A stretch of 64,000 nt of DNA from Kordiimonadales bacterium IMCC3096. GTDB lineage: Bacteria; Pseudomonadota; Alphaproteobacteria; Minwuiales; Minwuiaceae. The notes under the pieces were generated by a model. The model was not told the DNA's origin, searched no databases, and saw only the letters and a program-made list of their open reading frames with translations. The DNA lies in contig CP018227.1 in the NCBI GenBank assembly GCA_016865035.1, forward strand, positions 1,520,001 through 1,584,000. Direction: 5' to 3'. Below, one piece after another: positions 1-9,448 of the stretch; the first letter of the stretch is position 1; each line of letters opens with the position of its first letter. The position numbers were made by a program, and so were the translations under genes.

Positions 1-1131
1 GCGTTCCGCGCCCTCCGCCGCCTCCAGCGCCTTGGCGATGCGGAAGACCTCCGCCAGCGCCTTGGGCGTGTTCAGATCCTCCGACAGGGCCTGCACGACG
101 GCGGCGACATCCGGGTCATCGTCTGCCGGCACACCCCCCGCAGCATCGGCCGTGTCGCGCAGCAGGCCATAGAGCCGGTCGAGTGTCTTCTGCGCCTGTT
201 CCAGCCCGGCGGCCGCGAAATCCAGCGGGTGCCGGTAGTGACCGGAGATCAGCAGCCAGCGAATGACCTCCCCCGGCCATTCCGCCCGAAGCGCGGAGAT
301 CAGCAGCACATTGCCGATGGATTTCGACATCTTGGTGCCATCCACCCGCAGCATCGCATTGTGCATCCAGTAGCGCGCGAAGGTCTCCCCACCGTGCGCG
401 CAGGTGCTCTGGGCGATCTCGTTCTCGTGGTGCGGGAAGATCAGGTCCTGCCCGCCGGCGTGAATGTCGATGGTCCGGCCCAGGTGCGTCTCGGCCATCG
501 CGGAGCACTCGATGTGCCAGCCGGGCCGTCCCCGCCCCCAGGGGCTGTCCCAGCCCGGCATGTCGTCGGTGGACGGCTTCCACAGCACGAAGTCGGCCGG
601 GTCCTTCTTGTAGGGCGCGACCTCCACCCGGGCGCCGGCGATCATCTCGTCACGGCTGCGGTTGGACAGGCTGCCGTAATCGGCGAAGGAGCCGACGTGG
701 AACAGCACATGGCCGTCCACCTCATAGGCATTGCCGCTCTCCACCAGCCTGCCGATCATCGCGATCAGCTCCGGCATGGTCTCTGTCACGCGCGGTTCGA
801 TGGTCGGCGGCAGCACGCCGAGTGCCGCCATGTCGGCGCGATAGACCTCGATGTAGCGATTGGTGATCGTGTCGATCGGCACCCCTTCCGCGCGGGCCTT
901 GTCGTTGATCTTGTCCTCGACGTCCGTGATGTTGCGGGCATAGCGCACGACCGGATAGAGCCGCTGCAACAGGCGGAAGAGAATGTCGAAGACCACTGCG
1001 GGACGTGCATTGCCGATATGCGGATCATTGTAGACCGTCGGCCCGCAGACATACATCGTCACGCAGTTCGGATCGGCCGGTACGAAGGCTTCCCGTTTCC
1101 GTGCGAACGAATTGTAAATCGTCAGGGTCAT
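1..1131 (-). CDS. cysS: cysteinyl-tRNA synthetase, C-terminus beyond the window
   Basis: Class I aminoacyl-tRNA synthetase that charges tRNA-Cys in the cytosol. The frame is open for 377 codons and runs off the left edge; family members are about 450-470 residues, so the anticodon-binding end is missing. Visible: [10 protein letters not shown] around residue 28 (the Cys is a zinc ligand), the HIGH-type motif as HIGN at 38-41, the HIECSAM and HHENE segments of the zinc and active site, and KMSKS at 267-271. The ATG at 1131 follows a GCAGGAAAAG ribosome-binding region and begins MTLTIYNSF, the usual family start. It is divergent from folE. Confidence 0.97.
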   Translation of the reverse strand, partial: MTLTIYNSFARKREAFVPADPNCVTMYVCGPTVYNDPHIGNARPAVVFDILFRLLQRLYPVVRYARNITDVEDKINDKARAEGVPIDTITNRYIEVYRADMAALGVLPPTIEPRVTETMPELIAMIGRLVESGNAYEVDGHVLFHVGSFADYGSLSNRSRDEMIAGARVEVAPYKKDPADFVLWKPSTDDMPGWDSPWGRGRPGWHIECSAMAETHLGRTIDIHAGGQDLIFPHHENEIAQSTCAHGGETFARYWMHNAMLRVDGTKMSKSIGNVLLISALRAEWPGEVIRWLLISGHYRHPLDFAAAGLEQAQKTLDRLYGLLRDTADAAGGVPADDDPDVAAVVQALSEDLNTPKALAEVFRIAKALEAAEGAER

Positions 1132-1178
1132 TGGTCTTTTCCTGCATCCTCTATTGGCCAGGCGTCACGATCAGCGTT

Positions 1179-1207
1179 CTTATCGACCCTACCAAAGGGC
1201 AACGCAA
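1179..1207 (-). promoter_or_regulatory. possible sigma70-type promoter for cysS
   Basis: On the minus strand TTGCGT (1207-1202) is followed after 17 bases by GATAAG (1184-1179), about 50 bases upstream of the cysS start. Both hexamers are imperfect, so this is a suggestion only. Confidence 0.35.
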
Positions 1208-1403
1208 GTCATGTGCGCCGCTGTGGATGACATCCCCGTGCACCTGCGCAATAATCGTCGCAGGACGCTTGTGAAACCTGCTCAACGCCTTACCTGAGCA
1301 ATCCGGTGCCGGAATGATCCGCACCCGGGGCGGCAACGTACCTGTAGCTTATCGAGGAGGCCCGTGGCTGGGCCACGGTCTGGACGAGGAAGGACGGCGA
1401 GCC

Positions 1404-2042
1404 ATGGATGCTCTGGTTACGGAACCCGGCAAGGGAACCGAAGGACGGGAATATGACCCCGCCACCGGCAAGTCCCGTCCAAGCCGCGAACAGGCCGAGG
1501 CCGCCGTTCGCACCCTGATCGAATGGGCCGGGGACAACCCCGACCGCGAGGGGCTGCTGGACACGCCGAAGCGCGTCGCCCGCGCCTATGAGGAATTCTT
1601 CGCCGGTTATGACGAGGATCCGGAAGAGGTACTGGGCCGCACCTTCGAGGATGTGGAGGGTTATGACGACATCGTCATGCTGCGCGACATCCGCATCGAG
1701 ACCCATTGCGAACACCACATGGTGCCGATCATCGGCAAGGCCCACGTGGCCTATTTCCCGAACGGCAAGGTCGTCGGCATCAGCAAGCTGGCCCGCGTCG
1801 TCGAGATCTACGCCAAGCGCCTGCAGACGCAGGAGACCATGACCGCGCAGATCGCCCACACCTTCGAGAAGGTGCTGAAGCCGCGTGGCGTCGCCATCAT
1901 GATCGATGCCGCACACCAGTGCATGACCACCCGCGGCATCCGCAAGCCCGGCGTGTCCTGCATCACCACCCGCTTCACCGGCGTCTTCCGCGAGGACCGC
2001 GACATGGAACGCCGCTTCCTGGAGCTGGCGCGGGGTATCTGA
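1404..2042 (+). CDS. folE: GTP cyclohydrolase I
   Basis: Converts GTP to 7,8-dihydroneopterin triphosphate, the first step of folate (and queuosine or pterin) synthesis. The 212-residue product matches the family length. HCEHH at about residues 101-105 carries zinc ligand Cys and catalytic His residues; [12 protein letters not shown] near residue 173 holds the second zinc Cys. The ATG at 1404 is chosen because AGGACGG sits 8 bases upstream; an in-frame ATG at 1314 would add a 30-residue tail not expected in the family. It is monocistronic and convergent with cspA, with a long hairpin and a bidirectional terminator between them. Confidence 0.95.
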   Translation: MDALVTEPGKGTEGREYDPATGKSRPSREQAEAAVRTLIEWAGDNPDREGLLDTPKRVARAYEEFFAGYDEDPEEVLGRTFEDVEGYDDIVMLRDIRIETHCEHHMVPIIGKAHVAYFPNGKVVGISKLARVVEIYAKRLQTQETMTAQIAHTFEKVLKPRGVAIMIDAAHQCMTTRGIRKPGVSCITTRFTGVFREDRDMERRFLELARGI

Positions 2043-2068
2043 GGGGCGTGACGGCCAGCATGGCTGAT

Positions 2069-2153
2069 GACCGTTCCTCCCCTCTCCCCCTCCCGGCCAC
2101 CCATTGAGGATACTCCCGTGGGTGGCCGGGAGGGGGAGAGGGGAGGAACGGTC
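2069..2153. repeat. long perfect intergenic hairpin, copy A
   Basis: Inverted repeat with 35-base arms at 2069-2103 and 2119-2153, complementary at every position, around a 15-base loop (2104-2118). The arms begin GACCGTTCCTCCCCTC and end CCCGGCCACCCA. Read on the minus strand the loop is CGGGAGTATCCTCAA, nearly the loop of copies B (10958-11103) and C (29738-29899). It lies between the convergent genes folE and cspA, just before a separate terminator. No open reading frame or transposase is associated. Confidence 0.9.
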
Positions 2154-2171
2154 CACAAACACCCCCCAACG

Positions 2172-2201
2172 AAAAAGCCCCGGCGGTGAGGCCGGGGCTT
2201 T
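2172..2201. terminator. bidirectional intrinsic terminator, folE/cspA
   Basis: An 11-base stem (AAAGCCCCGGC at 2174-2184 with GCCGGGGCTTT at 2191-2201) flanked by A-rich and T-rich ends, so it can stop transcription of folE rightward and cspA leftward. Confidence 0.8.
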
Positions 2202-2230
2202 CAGATGGATCGACCGATCCGTCTGTAAGG

Positions 2231-2434
2231 TCAGAGCAGTTCGAGGTTGCCTGCCGCGCTCTTGCCGCGATCAGGAATGATATCGAACTGGATCTTCTGT
2301 CCATCGTTCAGGCCACGCAGACCTGCGCGCTCCACCGCCGTGATGTGGACAAAGACATCCTTGCCCCCATCATCCGGCTGAATGAAGCCATAACCCTTGG
2401 TGGTGTTGAACCACTTAACCGTACCGGTCGCCAT
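2231..2434 (-). CDS. cold-shock protein, CspA family
   Basis: Single cold-shock domain of 67 residues that binds single-stranded RNA or DNA and usually acts as an RNA chaperone. RNP1 is seen as KGYGFIQPDD (residues 13-22) and RNP2 as VFVH (27-30), preceded by GTVKWFN. The ATG at 2434 has GGGAGAA about 6 bases upstream. The 213-base stretch to the next gene would hold its promoter and leader; cold-shock genes often have long structured leaders, but I see no clear promoter hexamers. Confidence 0.95.
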   Translation of the reverse strand: MATGTVKWFNTTKGYGFIQPDDGGKDVFVHITAVERAGLRGLNDGQKIQFDIIPDRGKSAAGNLELL

Positions 2435-2647
2435 CAAGATTCTCCCAGGCGCAACAAGCTCGGAGCAGCCGCAAGCGCGGCCCCATTCACTGCAACCATG
2501 TCCTGATGTTTCATATGGCAAGCATGACGAAACTACAGACGCTTGCGGCGCGGTCTGAACAGTTGCCGTCGGAACGACAACACTGCTACAGAACGCGTTG
2601 GTCGCGGCTTCATCAATACCACAGTCCGGGAAACCGGTCGAATGGAT

Positions 2648-3559
2648 TCATTTCACCTGTTCGGCGTGTTCTTCCAGCCATTGCAGCAAAGCAGCCAGAA
2701 AACCCGGCATGGACTTGTAGCGGCGCATCTCTTCCGGCATCTCCAGGATCGCATCGCGCATGTCGCGGGCTTCCGCCGCCGTGCGTACCCGATCCTGCAG
2801 CCGGGCCTGATGAATGCGCACCGTGAAGACCGCTGTCCCCGTATCGGGCAGCAGGCTGAGGGTCTGGCGCTCCACCCGGAACCAGAGCCTCTCCCCCACC
2901 GTCGCCGCATCCAGCGCCCTGCCCGCCGTCCCCGAACCGTGCCCGCCCGGCTGATGCAGGGCCGGGTCATCCAGCAGCGACCAGTTGCTGCGCCAGAGCA
3001 GGCGACCGGGCCTCAGTCCCGCGAACAGGCGGTCCATCGGCCGTTCCAGATGCGCACCATATCCCGGCACGGGCGCGTGGATCGCGGCCAGCGGTCGGCC
3101 CATCTTCTCCGCCAGCGACCAGCGGGTGGGAAAGGCCAGCAGACCGGCCACCAGCCGGAAGGCCCCGTCCGGGCCGGGTTGCAGCAGCAACACGTCCTCC
3201 TGAACCAGCGCGGCGGCGGCCAGCAGCGGGGCAGCCGGATCAGGCACCACAAGACGGCCGGTCGGCACGACCCGGACCCCGTCGCCCTGCCGCCGGAAGG
3301 ATTGGCTGTGGTAGCGGCCGAGGTGGTCGGTCAGATGGTCGAAGAATTCCCGTTGCGCGGGCACGCTGTCCGGCAGGGCCTGGAACACGGCCGCGCGATC
3401 CGCCGCGATCAGCCGCTGCTTTTCCGCCAGGTCATCGGCGAAGGCGGCATCGATCTCGATCCAGTCGGCGTCGGCCAGGACCTTCAGGCCCAGCACCATG
3501 CGGAACCGGCCACCTTCCGGCGGGAAGTAGGGAACCTCAGGCCGGGCGGTCGCTGTCAC
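2648..3559 (-). CDS. DUF3445 protein, haem-dependent oxidative N-demethylase alpha-like
   Basis: Family PF11927, whose studied member is the alpha subunit of the haem-dependent oxidative N-demethylase of Pseudomonas. Diagnostic blocks are [17 protein letters not shown] near the start, [16 protein letters not shown], and [20 protein letters not shown] with PVPGY after it, then [16 protein letters not shown] start at GTG 3559 (303 residues) because it keeps the conserved PYFP block and overlaps yciB by 23 bases, which suggests coupling; the first good internal ATG is 3499 (283 residues). No beta, gamma or delta subunit genes lie nearby, so the electron-transfer partner is unknown. Function is inferred from family only. 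Confidence 0.82.
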   Translation of the reverse strand: MTATARPEVPYFPPEGGRFRMVLGLKVLADADWIEIDAAFADDLAEKQRLIAADRAAVFQALPDSVPAQREFFDHLTDHLGRYHSQSFRRQGDGVRVVPTGRLVVPDPAAPLLAAAALVQEDVLLLQPGPDGAFRLVAGLLAFPTRWSLAEKMGRPLAAIHAPVPGYGAHLERPMDRLFAGLRPGRLLWRSNWSLLDDPALHQPGGHGSGTAGRALDAATVGERLWFRVERQTLSLLPDTGTAVFTVRIHQARLQDRVRTAAEARDMRDAILEMPEEMRRYKSMPGFLAALLQWLEEHAEQVK

Positions 3560-4175
3560 GGGTCTCGGCTCCGGTTGCCCCGCTGCTGTCGCCGCCCTCA
3601 TCCTCTTCGGCACCGATGATCGAACCATGGCGCTTCACCACCGGCAATTGCGCCAGCGCGAAGACGAAGGTCAGCGGCATGATCCCGAAGACCTTGAAGT
3701 TCACCCAGGTGTCGGTGTCGAAGTTGCGCCAGACGATCTCGTTCACGATGGCCAGGAAGACGAAGAACAGCGACCAGCGGATCGTCAGGATACGCCATCC
3801 CGCATTCTCCAGCCGGAAGGCGGCACCGAAGACATAGCGCAGGAACAGCTTCCCCCAGGCCAGGCCGCCGAGCAGGATGCCGGCGAACAGCAGGTTGGTG
3901 ATCGTCGGCTTGATCTTGATGAACAGGTCGTCCTGCAGGTAGAGCGTCAGGCCGCCCATCACCATCACGAACACACCCGTCACCAGCGGCATCGCCGGCA
4001 GGCGGCGCTCCAGCGCATAGTTGGCCGCCAGCGAGATCGCGACCGCAACCATGAAGGCGGCGGTCGCGGTGAAGATGTCGAAGCGGTTGTTGGCGAAGAA
4101 GAAGACACCGAGCGGCCCGACCTCGATCAGGAACTTGGTGAAGGGACTGATGCGCGCCCGTTCAGCCACGCTCAT
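3537..4175 (-). CDS. yciB: YciB / septation protein A family membrane protein
   Basis: Inner-membrane protein of the IspZ/YciB family, tied to cell-envelope synthesis and septation in several proteobacteria. At 212 residues it is near family length, with about five hydrophobic segments. Family blocks include [19 protein letters not shown] near the start, [18 protein letters not shown], and the late segment [18 protein letters not shown]. The C-terminal 30 residues are acidic and low in complexity. Its ATG overlaps the stop of the cinA-like gene by 4 bases (ATGA), and it overlaps the demethylase-like gene downstream, so the three are probably one transcript. Confidence 0.93.
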   Translation of the reverse strand: MSVAERARISPFTKFLIEVGPLGVFFFANNRFDIFTATAAFMVAVAISLAANYALERRLPAMPLVTGVFVMVMGGLTLYLQDDLFIKIKPTITNLLFAGILLGGLAWGKLFLRYVFGAAFRLENAGWRILTIRWSLFFVFLAIVNEIVWRNFDTDTWVNFKVFGIMPLTFVFALAQLPVVKRHGSIIGAEEDEGGDSSGATGAETRDSDRPA

Positions 4176-4921
4176 TCCTCCACCGGCGTGCCGCCCAGTT
4201 CGATGATCGCTGCCTTCAGCTGTTCCTTGGCGCGGTCCAGCAGTTCGGCGTCCGTGGACCGCAATACCAGCGACGATCCGAAACGCCCGTCGCGCACGAA
4301 GGGATAGGACCCGGCCTCCAGGCCCGGATGATCCTTCTCCACCTTCTCCAGCGGTGTGGCGATCACCCCTTCGGGCAACATGGAGGTCACGGTGCGGGAC
4401 AGGACCGGATCGCCGCCTGCCAGCTCGTGCACGATCTCCTTGAACATCGCCTGCATGATCGCGGGGATGCCGGCGAAGGTATAGACATTCTCCACCCTGA
4501 AGCCCGGCGCGGTGCTGATCGGATTGCGCACCAGCACGCCGCCATGCGGGATGCGGGTCATGCGCCGCCGCGCTTCCGTGAACTCGCCGGTCTTGTAGCG
4601 GCGCTCCATCATCGCGACCGCTTCCGGATTCTCGGAAATCCCCACCCCGAAGGCCACGGCGATCGCGTCCGCCGTGATGTCGTCATGGGTCGGGCCGATG
4701 CCGCCCGTCGTGAAGACATAGTCATAGCGGGCACGTAGGCTGTTCACCGCATCGACGATTTCCTTCTGGATGTCGGCAACCACGCGGACCTCCATCAGCC
4801 GGACACCGCGGTCCGTCAGTTCCTCCGCAAGAAACCCCATGTTGCGGTCCTTGGTACGGCCCGACAGGATCTCGTTGCCGATGATGATCAGTGCCGCCGT
4901 GACGATCTTTGGCTCGGCCAT
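4172..4921 (-). CDS. CinA-like molybdopterin-binding domain protein
   Basis: Single MoCF/MogA-type domain of 249 residues, of the group labelled competence/damage-inducible protein A. Blocks: [16 protein letters not shown] near residue 15 and [19 protein letters not shown]. It lacks the C-terminal nicotinamide-nucleotide amidase domain of full-length CinA, so it is the short alphaproteobacterial form, whose reaction is not established. The start at 4921 gives [12 protein letters not shown], the usual beginning. It is first of a three-gene leftward run with yciB and the demethylase-like gene. Confidence 0.88.
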   Translation of the reverse strand: MAEPKIVTAALIIIGNEILSGRTKDRNMGFLAEELTDRGVRLMEVRVVADIQKEIVDAVNSLRARYDYVFTTGGIGPTHDDITADAIAVAFGVGISENPEAVAMMERRYKTGEFTEARRRMTRIPHGGVLVRNPISTAPGFRVENVYTFAGIPAIMQAMFKEIVHELAGGDPVLSRTVTSMLPEGVIATPLEKVEKDHPGLEAGSYPFVRDGRFGSSLVLRSTDAELLDRAKEQLKAAIIELGGTPVEE

Positions 4922-5004
4922 GTGCTGCGCGCGCTCCCGCTTGCTGGTTGTGATCAGGCGCAGGACAGCCTGACCGCCTGTCACCGTTTCCAGTATTCGC
5001 CGGA

Positions 5005-5886
5005 TCAGGCCACCTGGTTCAGCGGCACGTTCCGTTCAAGGAATTCAAGCACCGCATCGGTGAAGATGTCGTTGCGGTCGCCCGCCACCATATGACCGGC
5101 ACCGGAAACGTCAACGCAGGCTGCATCGGGACGCAGCGTAAGCAGGTGCGCAGCGGATTCCTCGCTCGCCACGTCCGAATGCCGTCCACGTACCAGCAGG
5201 ATAGGGCATGTGGTCTGGCGGACCCCGTCGCAGAGCCGCTGATGAAGCTGCTCCGAGTCCTCGTCACGACCGTCCTTCAGGCACTTCGGATCCCAGTGCC
5301 AGTACCAGCGATCCCCTCTCTGCCGAAGGTTCTTGCGGATGGAGTTGAGGTCGACCGCCCGCTTGCGCTCCGGTGTGTAGGCCTGGACGGCAGCCGCCGC
5401 ATCCTCCAGCCGGGCAAAGCCACTTTCCATGTTCTCGCGCATGAAGGAGATGATGCGATCCGTGCCGGACCGCTCCATCAGCGGTGCAATGTCGACCAGA
5501 ACCAGCGCGCGGGCCTGCACCGCCGGCGCATGGCCCAGCGCCAGCATGGCGGCGATGCCCCCCAGGGACGCGCCGATAACGACGGGCGGGCGCTGCATCT
5601 GCGCTGCCCAGTCGCGCAGGTCGTTGGCATTGTCCTCGAACGCATAGGCACCTTCAGGCGACCAGTCGCTGTCCCCGTGCCCGCGATGGTCGCAGGTGAA
5701 GGCGGAGCAGCCGCGCCGCGCCATTTCCATGGCGGTACCGCCCCAGCTGTGTCGTGTCTGGCCGCCCCCATGCATGAAAATGACGGGTTGCCCGTCGGCC
5801 GGGCCGTAACGGTCGGCGACAAGCGTCAGCCCGTCGCGTGTCTGAAGTCGCACCAGTTCTGGCTCGGGTTGGGTCCTGGATGTCAT
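5005..5886 (-). CDS. alpha/beta-fold hydrolase
   Basis: 293-residue alpha/beta hydrolase, probably a cytosolic esterase-type enzyme of unknown substrate. Seen: oxyanion segment FMHGGGQTRHSW, CDHRGHGDS, nucleophile elbow GASLGG (Ser nucleophile), a helical lid in the middle, and the terminal His in SGAGHMVAGDRND. The Asp of the triad probably lies in GRHSDVASE. It ends 83 bases before the cinA-like start on the same strand and could be upstream of that run, though no promoter decides this. Confidence 0.88.
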   Translation of the reverse strand: MTSRTQPEPELVRLQTRDGLTLVADRYGPADGQPVIFMHGGGQTRHSWGGTAMEMARRGCSAFTCDHRGHGDSDWSPEGAYAFEDNANDLRDWAAQMQRPPVVIGASLGGIAAMLALGHAPAVQARALVLVDIAPLMERSGTDRIISFMRENMESGFARLEDAAAAVQAYTPERKRAVDLNSIRKNLRQRGDRWYWHWDPKCLKDGRDEDSEQLHQRLCDGVRQTTCPILLVRGRHSDVASEESAAHLLTLRPDAACVDVSGAGHMVAGDRNDIFTDAVLEFLERNVPLNQVA

Positions 5887-6018
5887 CGTGGGGGATCCGC
5901 CTGGTCAGTTTCTGCAGCCTTGCCCCCGACCATAACCGGACTGGCCCCGATGAAACCACAGTTGGCCGAACAGACGAGACAGGCGTCAGGCGCGGATCAG
6001 AGGGAGTCCCGTGACGGG

Positions 6019-6795
6019 CTATTCGTTCACGGCCCTGGGTACGGGAACAGGTGGGCCATCGGCCTTCATCTCCTGCTTGCGGCGATACATGCGCCGGTCC
6101 GCCTCCGCCAGCGCGGTCGAGGCATCGTCACCGCGCCCGAAGGGAAAGACGCCGTGCGCCACTTCAAGATGCACGATGGTACCGTCGATATCGATCGGCT
6201 TCTCACGGATCGCATCGACCAGTTGCTGGGCCTTGTCCCGCGCCACATCCTCGTCCGCCTGAGCCAGGATGACACCGAACTCGTCACCGCCGATACGGCC
6301 GACGATATCCGTGTCGCGCACCTTCTCGCCCAGGGTCGTCGCAACCGCCAGCAGGGCCTTGTCGCCGGCCGCGTGCCCCATGGTATCGTTGATCTGCTTC
6401 AGCCCGTTGACGTCGAAGAAGACCAGGCTGGAGGGCACACCATAGCGTTCGGTGTAGGACATCATCCGCGACATCTCGCGGACGAAGGCACGGCGGTTGG
6501 CCACCGGCATCAGCGGGTCCCTGTCGGCCAGTGCCTCCAGGTCGCTGATCTTGCCGCGCGCGGCCTGAAGCTCGCGGCGGAGCGAGTCGACCTCGTCCAT
6601 CAGCCCCAGCAGCGCCTCGCGCACCTTCGGTGTCAGCTCGCCGTCGGGGACCCCGAAGAAGTTGCCCACTTCCACGTCCGGAGGGCTGTTGACCGATGTC
6701 TCGCGGGTGGCAGCACCCGCACCTGACCTGGCAGCTCCACGCGGGCGGTCCACTGCGCGGGCACCCGGCAGGGATGAATAGGCACCGATCTTCAT
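6019..6795 (-). CDS. diguanylate cyclase (GGDEF domain)
   Basis: Makes cyclic di-GMP from two GTP. The product has 258 residues: an unstructured N-terminus, a short coiled region (ELTPKVREALLGLMDEVDSL), then a GGDEF domain over roughly the last 160 residues. The catalytic motif is an intact GGDEF in RIGGDEFGVI, and an inhibitory I-site RDTD stands exactly five residues before it, so product feedback is expected. No sensory or membrane domain is seen. The ATG at 6795 is preceded by GAGAGGA. It is divergent from purE, with 150 bases between them. Confidence 0.93.
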   Translation of the reverse strand: MKIGAYSSLPGARAVDRPRGAARSGAGAATRETSVNSPPDVEVGNFFGVPDGELTPKVREALLGLMDEVDSLRRELQAARGKISDLEALADRDPLMPVANRRAFVREMSRMMSYTERYGVPSSLVFFDVNGLKQINDTMGHAAGDKALLAVATTLGEKVRDTDIVGRIGGDEFGVILAQADEDVARDKAQQLVDAIREKPIDIDGTIVHLEVAHGVFPFGRGDDASTALAEADRRMYRRKQEMKADGPPVPVPRAVNE

Positions 6796-6887
6796 GTGAA
6801 TCCTCTCAGGCAAAGTCCAGTTCAGGCAAATTCGGTTCGCCGTTCCTCGCAGAATGCCCTGCACTGGTTAAGAAAGCCTTCTCCCGC

Positions 6888-6915
6888 TTGTGGTCGGGAA
6901 CCGCATCCCTATAAT
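6888..6915 (+). promoter_or_regulatory. promoter for purE-purK
   Basis: TTGTGG (6888-6893), 16-base spacer, then a perfect TATAAT (6910-6915). Predicted transcription start lies about 24 bases before the GTG start of purE. Confidence 0.65.
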
Positions 6916-6945
6916 CCGCCGCCTGTTTTTCGAGGGTGAGGTCCA

Positions 6946-7467
6946 GTGACCGGTTCAGAATCAGCAGTTGAGTCAGGCGGAACGGCAGACGCACGCGTCG
7001 GCGTGATCATGGGCAGCCAGTCGGACTGGGAAACCATGCGGGAAGCCGTTGCGGTGCTGGAGGCACTTGGCGTCCCGCACGAGGTCCGGATCGTGTCCGC
7101 GCACCGGACACCGGATCGCATGGCGGACTATGCCCGGACAGCCCGCGACCGGGGTCTGCAGGTCATCATCGCCGGAGCGGGGGGCGCGGCGCATCTGCCG
7201 GGCATGGTCGCGGCCATGACGGCACTGCCGGTGCTGGGTGTGCCGGTCGAGAGCAAGGCGCTGAGCGGCATGGACAGCCTGCTCTCCATTGTCCAGATGC
7301 CGGGCGGTGTGCCGGTCGGCACCCTGGCGATCGGCAAGGCGGGCGCGAAGAACGCAGGCCTGATGGCCGCATCCATCGTCGGCCTGGGTGACCCGGAACT
7401 GATGCAGCGCCTGACCGCCTGGCGCGCGGCACAGTCCGCATCGGTGGCGGAAGAGCCCCAGCGGTGA
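6946..7467 (+). CDS. purE: 5-(carboxyamino)imidazole ribonucleotide mutase
   Basis: Class I PurE: rearranges N5-CAIR to CAIR in purine synthesis, working with PurK. 173 residues; [14 protein letters not shown] near residue 18 and SAHRTPDRM hold the substrate site, followed by [12 protein letters not shown]. It starts with GTG at 6946 after GAGGGTGAGG. Its stop overlaps the purK start by 4 bases (GTGA), so the pair is translationally coupled. Confidence 0.97.
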   Translation: MTGSESAVESGGTADARVGVIMGSQSDWETMREAVAVLEALGVPHEVRIVSAHRTPDRMADYARTARDRGLQVIIAGAGGAAHLPGMVAAMTALPVLGVPVESKALSGMDSLLSIVQMPGGVPVGTLAIGKAGAKNAGLMAASIVGLGDPELMQRLTAWRAAQSASVAEEPQR

Positions 7468-8591
7468 GCCCGGCCGCCAAAGCCGGGCCCGCCCTGCCGC
7501 CGGGATCGGTCATCGGCGTGCTGGGGGGTGGGCAACTCGGTCGCATGATGGCGCTCTCCGCCGCGCGACTGGGCTACCGGGTGCATGTCTACGGCCCGGA
7601 AGCGGACTCGCCCACGGAACAGGTCGCCGACAGGGCCACGGTTGCCGGGTGGGACGATCTGGCCGCGCTGGACCGCTTTGCCGACAGCGTTGATGCCGTC
7701 ACCCTGGAATTCGAGAATGTGCCCGTCGCGGCAGTCGAGCATCTGGCGCGCAAGGTGCCCGTGCGCCCCGGCGCGCATGTGCTGGCCGTGGCCCAGGACC
7801 GGCTGGCGGAGAAGAATGCGGCGCTGGAACTCGGTGTGCCGGTCGCGCCCTTTGCCGAGGTCTCGTCGGAAGCGGATCTCGAGGCCGCCGTTGCCCGCAT
7901 CGGCGTGCCTGCCGTGCTCAAGACCCGGCGGGAGGGCTATGACGGCAAGGGCCAGCGCATCATCCGCGAAACCGGACAGGCCGCAGCGGCCCATGCCGAG
8001 CTGGGGCACCGGGCGGCGATCCTGGAAACCTTCGTGCCCTTCACGGCGGAGATCTCGGTCATTGCCGCGCGGGGGGTGGACGGGACCCTGCTGACCTGGC
8101 CGGCGGTGGAGAACCGCCATCGCGATCACATCCTTGATCTGACCATAGCGCCTGCGGCCCTGCCCGCCGCAGTGACGGAGGCCGCGACAGCGGCAGCGCG
8201 GGCGCTGGCAACCGGCCTGGAGGTCGTCGGCCTGCTGGCGGTGGAGTTCTTCGTGACCGACAGCGGTGCCATCCTGTTCAACGAGATGGCACCCCGCCCG
8301 CACAATTCCGGCCACTGGACCATGGAGGCCTGTCGGGTCAGCCAGTTCGAGCAGCAGGTTCGCGCCACCATGGGGCTGCCATTGGGATCGACCGCCCCGC
8401 ACCACCGTGCGGTGATGCGCAACCTGATCGGTGACGACAGCTCCGCCTGGGCAGAGCTGCTGCAGGGTGAAGGGTCGCTGCACCTCTATGGCAAGGCGGA
8501 AAGCCGCAGGGGCCGGAAGATGGGTCATGTGACCCGCCTCTATCCGCATGACACCCCGGTCTGGCCGCCCGCGACGGAAGACCTGCCGTAG
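7464..8591 (+). CDS. purK: 5-(carboxyamino)imidazole ribonucleotide synthase
   Basis: ATP-grasp enzyme that makes N5-CAIR from AIR, bicarbonate and ATP, feeding PurE. 375 residues. The N-terminal dinucleotide-like turn is [12 protein letters not shown]; the ATP-grasp part shows [14 protein letters not shown] and [18 protein letters not shown]. Start is the GTG at 7464 that overlaps the purE stop. It is followed by 125 bases carrying the rpsT promoter. Confidence 0.97.
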   Translation: MSPAAKAGPALPPGSVIGVLGGGQLGRMMALSAARLGYRVHVYGPEADSPTEQVADRATVAGWDDLAALDRFADSVDAVTLEFENVPVAAVEHLARKVPVRPGAHVLAVAQDRLAEKNAALELGVPVAPFAEVSSEADLEAAVARIGVPAVLKTRREGYDGKGQRIIRETGQAAAAHAELGHRAAILETFVPFTAEISVIAARGVDGTLLTWPAVENRHRDHILDLTIAPAALPAAVTEAATAAARALATGLEVVGLLAVEFFVTDSGAILFNEMAPRPHNSGHWTMEACRVSQFEQQVRATMGLPLGSTAPHHRAVMRNLIGDDSSAWAELLQGEGSLHLYGKAESRRGRKMGHVTRLYPHDTPVWPPATEDLP

Positions 8592-8642
8592 AATGCCGCG
8601 CGTTCCGGTCACCGCGCCGACCACGCCTGCACCGGACCACGC

Positions 8643-8671
8643 TTGACGACTGACAGGGCCTTGTCTATAAG
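8643..8671 (+). promoter_or_regulatory. promoter for rpsT
   Basis: TTGACG (8643-8648), 17-base spacer, TATAAG (8666-8671). Close to the sigma70 consensus and about 45 bases upstream of the rpsT start. Confidence 0.75.
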
Positions 8672-8716
8672 CCCGCCCTCTACAACACCCAACAGCAGTG
8701 CACGGAATTCACAGGC

Positions 8717-8986
8717 ATGGCCAACATCAAGTCCGCGATGAAGCGGATCCGTCAGGACGCGAAGCGCACGGAGCGCAACAAGGCACGGCGCAGCCGGGTC
8801 CGGACCTTTGTGAAGCAGGTTGAAGTCGCGATTGCCGAGGGCAAGGGCGAAGATGCCCGCGCGGCCCTGGTGCTGGCGCAGAAGGAACTCGACCGCGCTG
8901 CGGGCAAGGGCCTGATCAAGCGCAACAATGCATCACGCAAGGTTTCGCGACTGAATGCACGTGTCAGGGCGATCGCCGCAGCCTGA
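8717..8986 (+). CDS. rpsT: 30S ribosomal protein bS20
   Basis: 89-residue basic helical protein of the small subunit that binds 16S r[16 protein letters not shown] at the start and the Lys/Arg/Ala-rich helices are typical. Its own promoter lies upstream and a strong hairpin downstream, so it is probably monocistronic, with dnaA next on the same strand, a neighbourhood common in alphaproteobacteria. Confidence 0.98.
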   Translation: MANIKSAMKRIRQDAKRTERNKARRSRVRTFVKQVEVAIAEGKGEDARAALVLAQKELDRAAGKGLIKRNNASRKVSRLNARVRAIAAA

Positions 8987-9033
8987 TCCTGCATGCGCCG
9001 AGAGGCGCGATTGAGACCAACGAATACAACCAA

Positions 9034-9069
9034 CAGGGGCGTTGCGACTGACCGGTCGCGGCGCCCCTG
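9034..9069 (+). terminator. hairpin after rpsT
   Basis: CAGGGGCG (9034-9041) pairs with CGCCCCTG (9062-9069), and the inner region also pairs partly (GCGAC with GTCGC). There is no clean T-run after it, so termination strength is uncertain. Confidence 0.55.
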
Positions 9070-9448
9070 TTGCGTCTGTCACATACCCGCTCGGCATCGA
9101 AAAAAAAGTGTCATTCTTGAATCCGGGGAATCCCCGTTGGATTCCTGCGCCTTGCGTCACGGGCCTCGCACAGGGGACCAACAAAACGGTCCGGAAACTG
9201 ATTCGTTGTGCTTGCGCAGCCCCCCCTGAACGATCTATGTTCTGGGGCGTCAGGCGGATGGGGCTTGCCACTGAAAAAGTGCACAAAAAAGCAAGAAAAA
9301 TGTGCAGTTTTTTGGGCAGCATCTCAAGTATCGACGCTAATTGTAGCTTTATGCTGTTAAGTGGACACGCGCAATTTTTCTGATTGCGGGGAACGGGAAA
9401 GATTTGTTCTTTCCTTCTGGTGCTGCGGACCATGCGAGGGAGGCGGGT
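9070..9448 (+). promoter_or_regulatory. dnaA upstream region
   Basis: No gene is seen here. The stretch holds a short palindrome (GAATCC, GGGGAATCCCC, then GGATTC at 9119-9144) and, from about 9265 to 9385, a markedly AT-rich part unlike the rest of the window. An imperfect inverted repeat lies in it: AAAAAGTGCACA (9274-9285) and TGTGCAGTTTTT (9301-9312), one mismatch, A-rich 15-base spacer. I find no match to the DnaA box TTATNCACA on either strand by eye, so I do not call an origin. It probably holds the dnaA promoter and control sites. Confidence 0.5.

Noticed and set aside
9042-9383. A 113-codon plus-strand frame between rpsT and dnaA
   Set aside because: It runs through the rpsT hairpin, composition is unlike a protein of this genome, and there is no ribosome-binding site.
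8987-9448. Chromosomal origin next to dnaA
   Set aside because: AT-rich with an inverted repeat, but no DnaA box could be found by eye. The replication-gene location alone is not enough in alphaproteobacteria, where the origin can be elsewhere.
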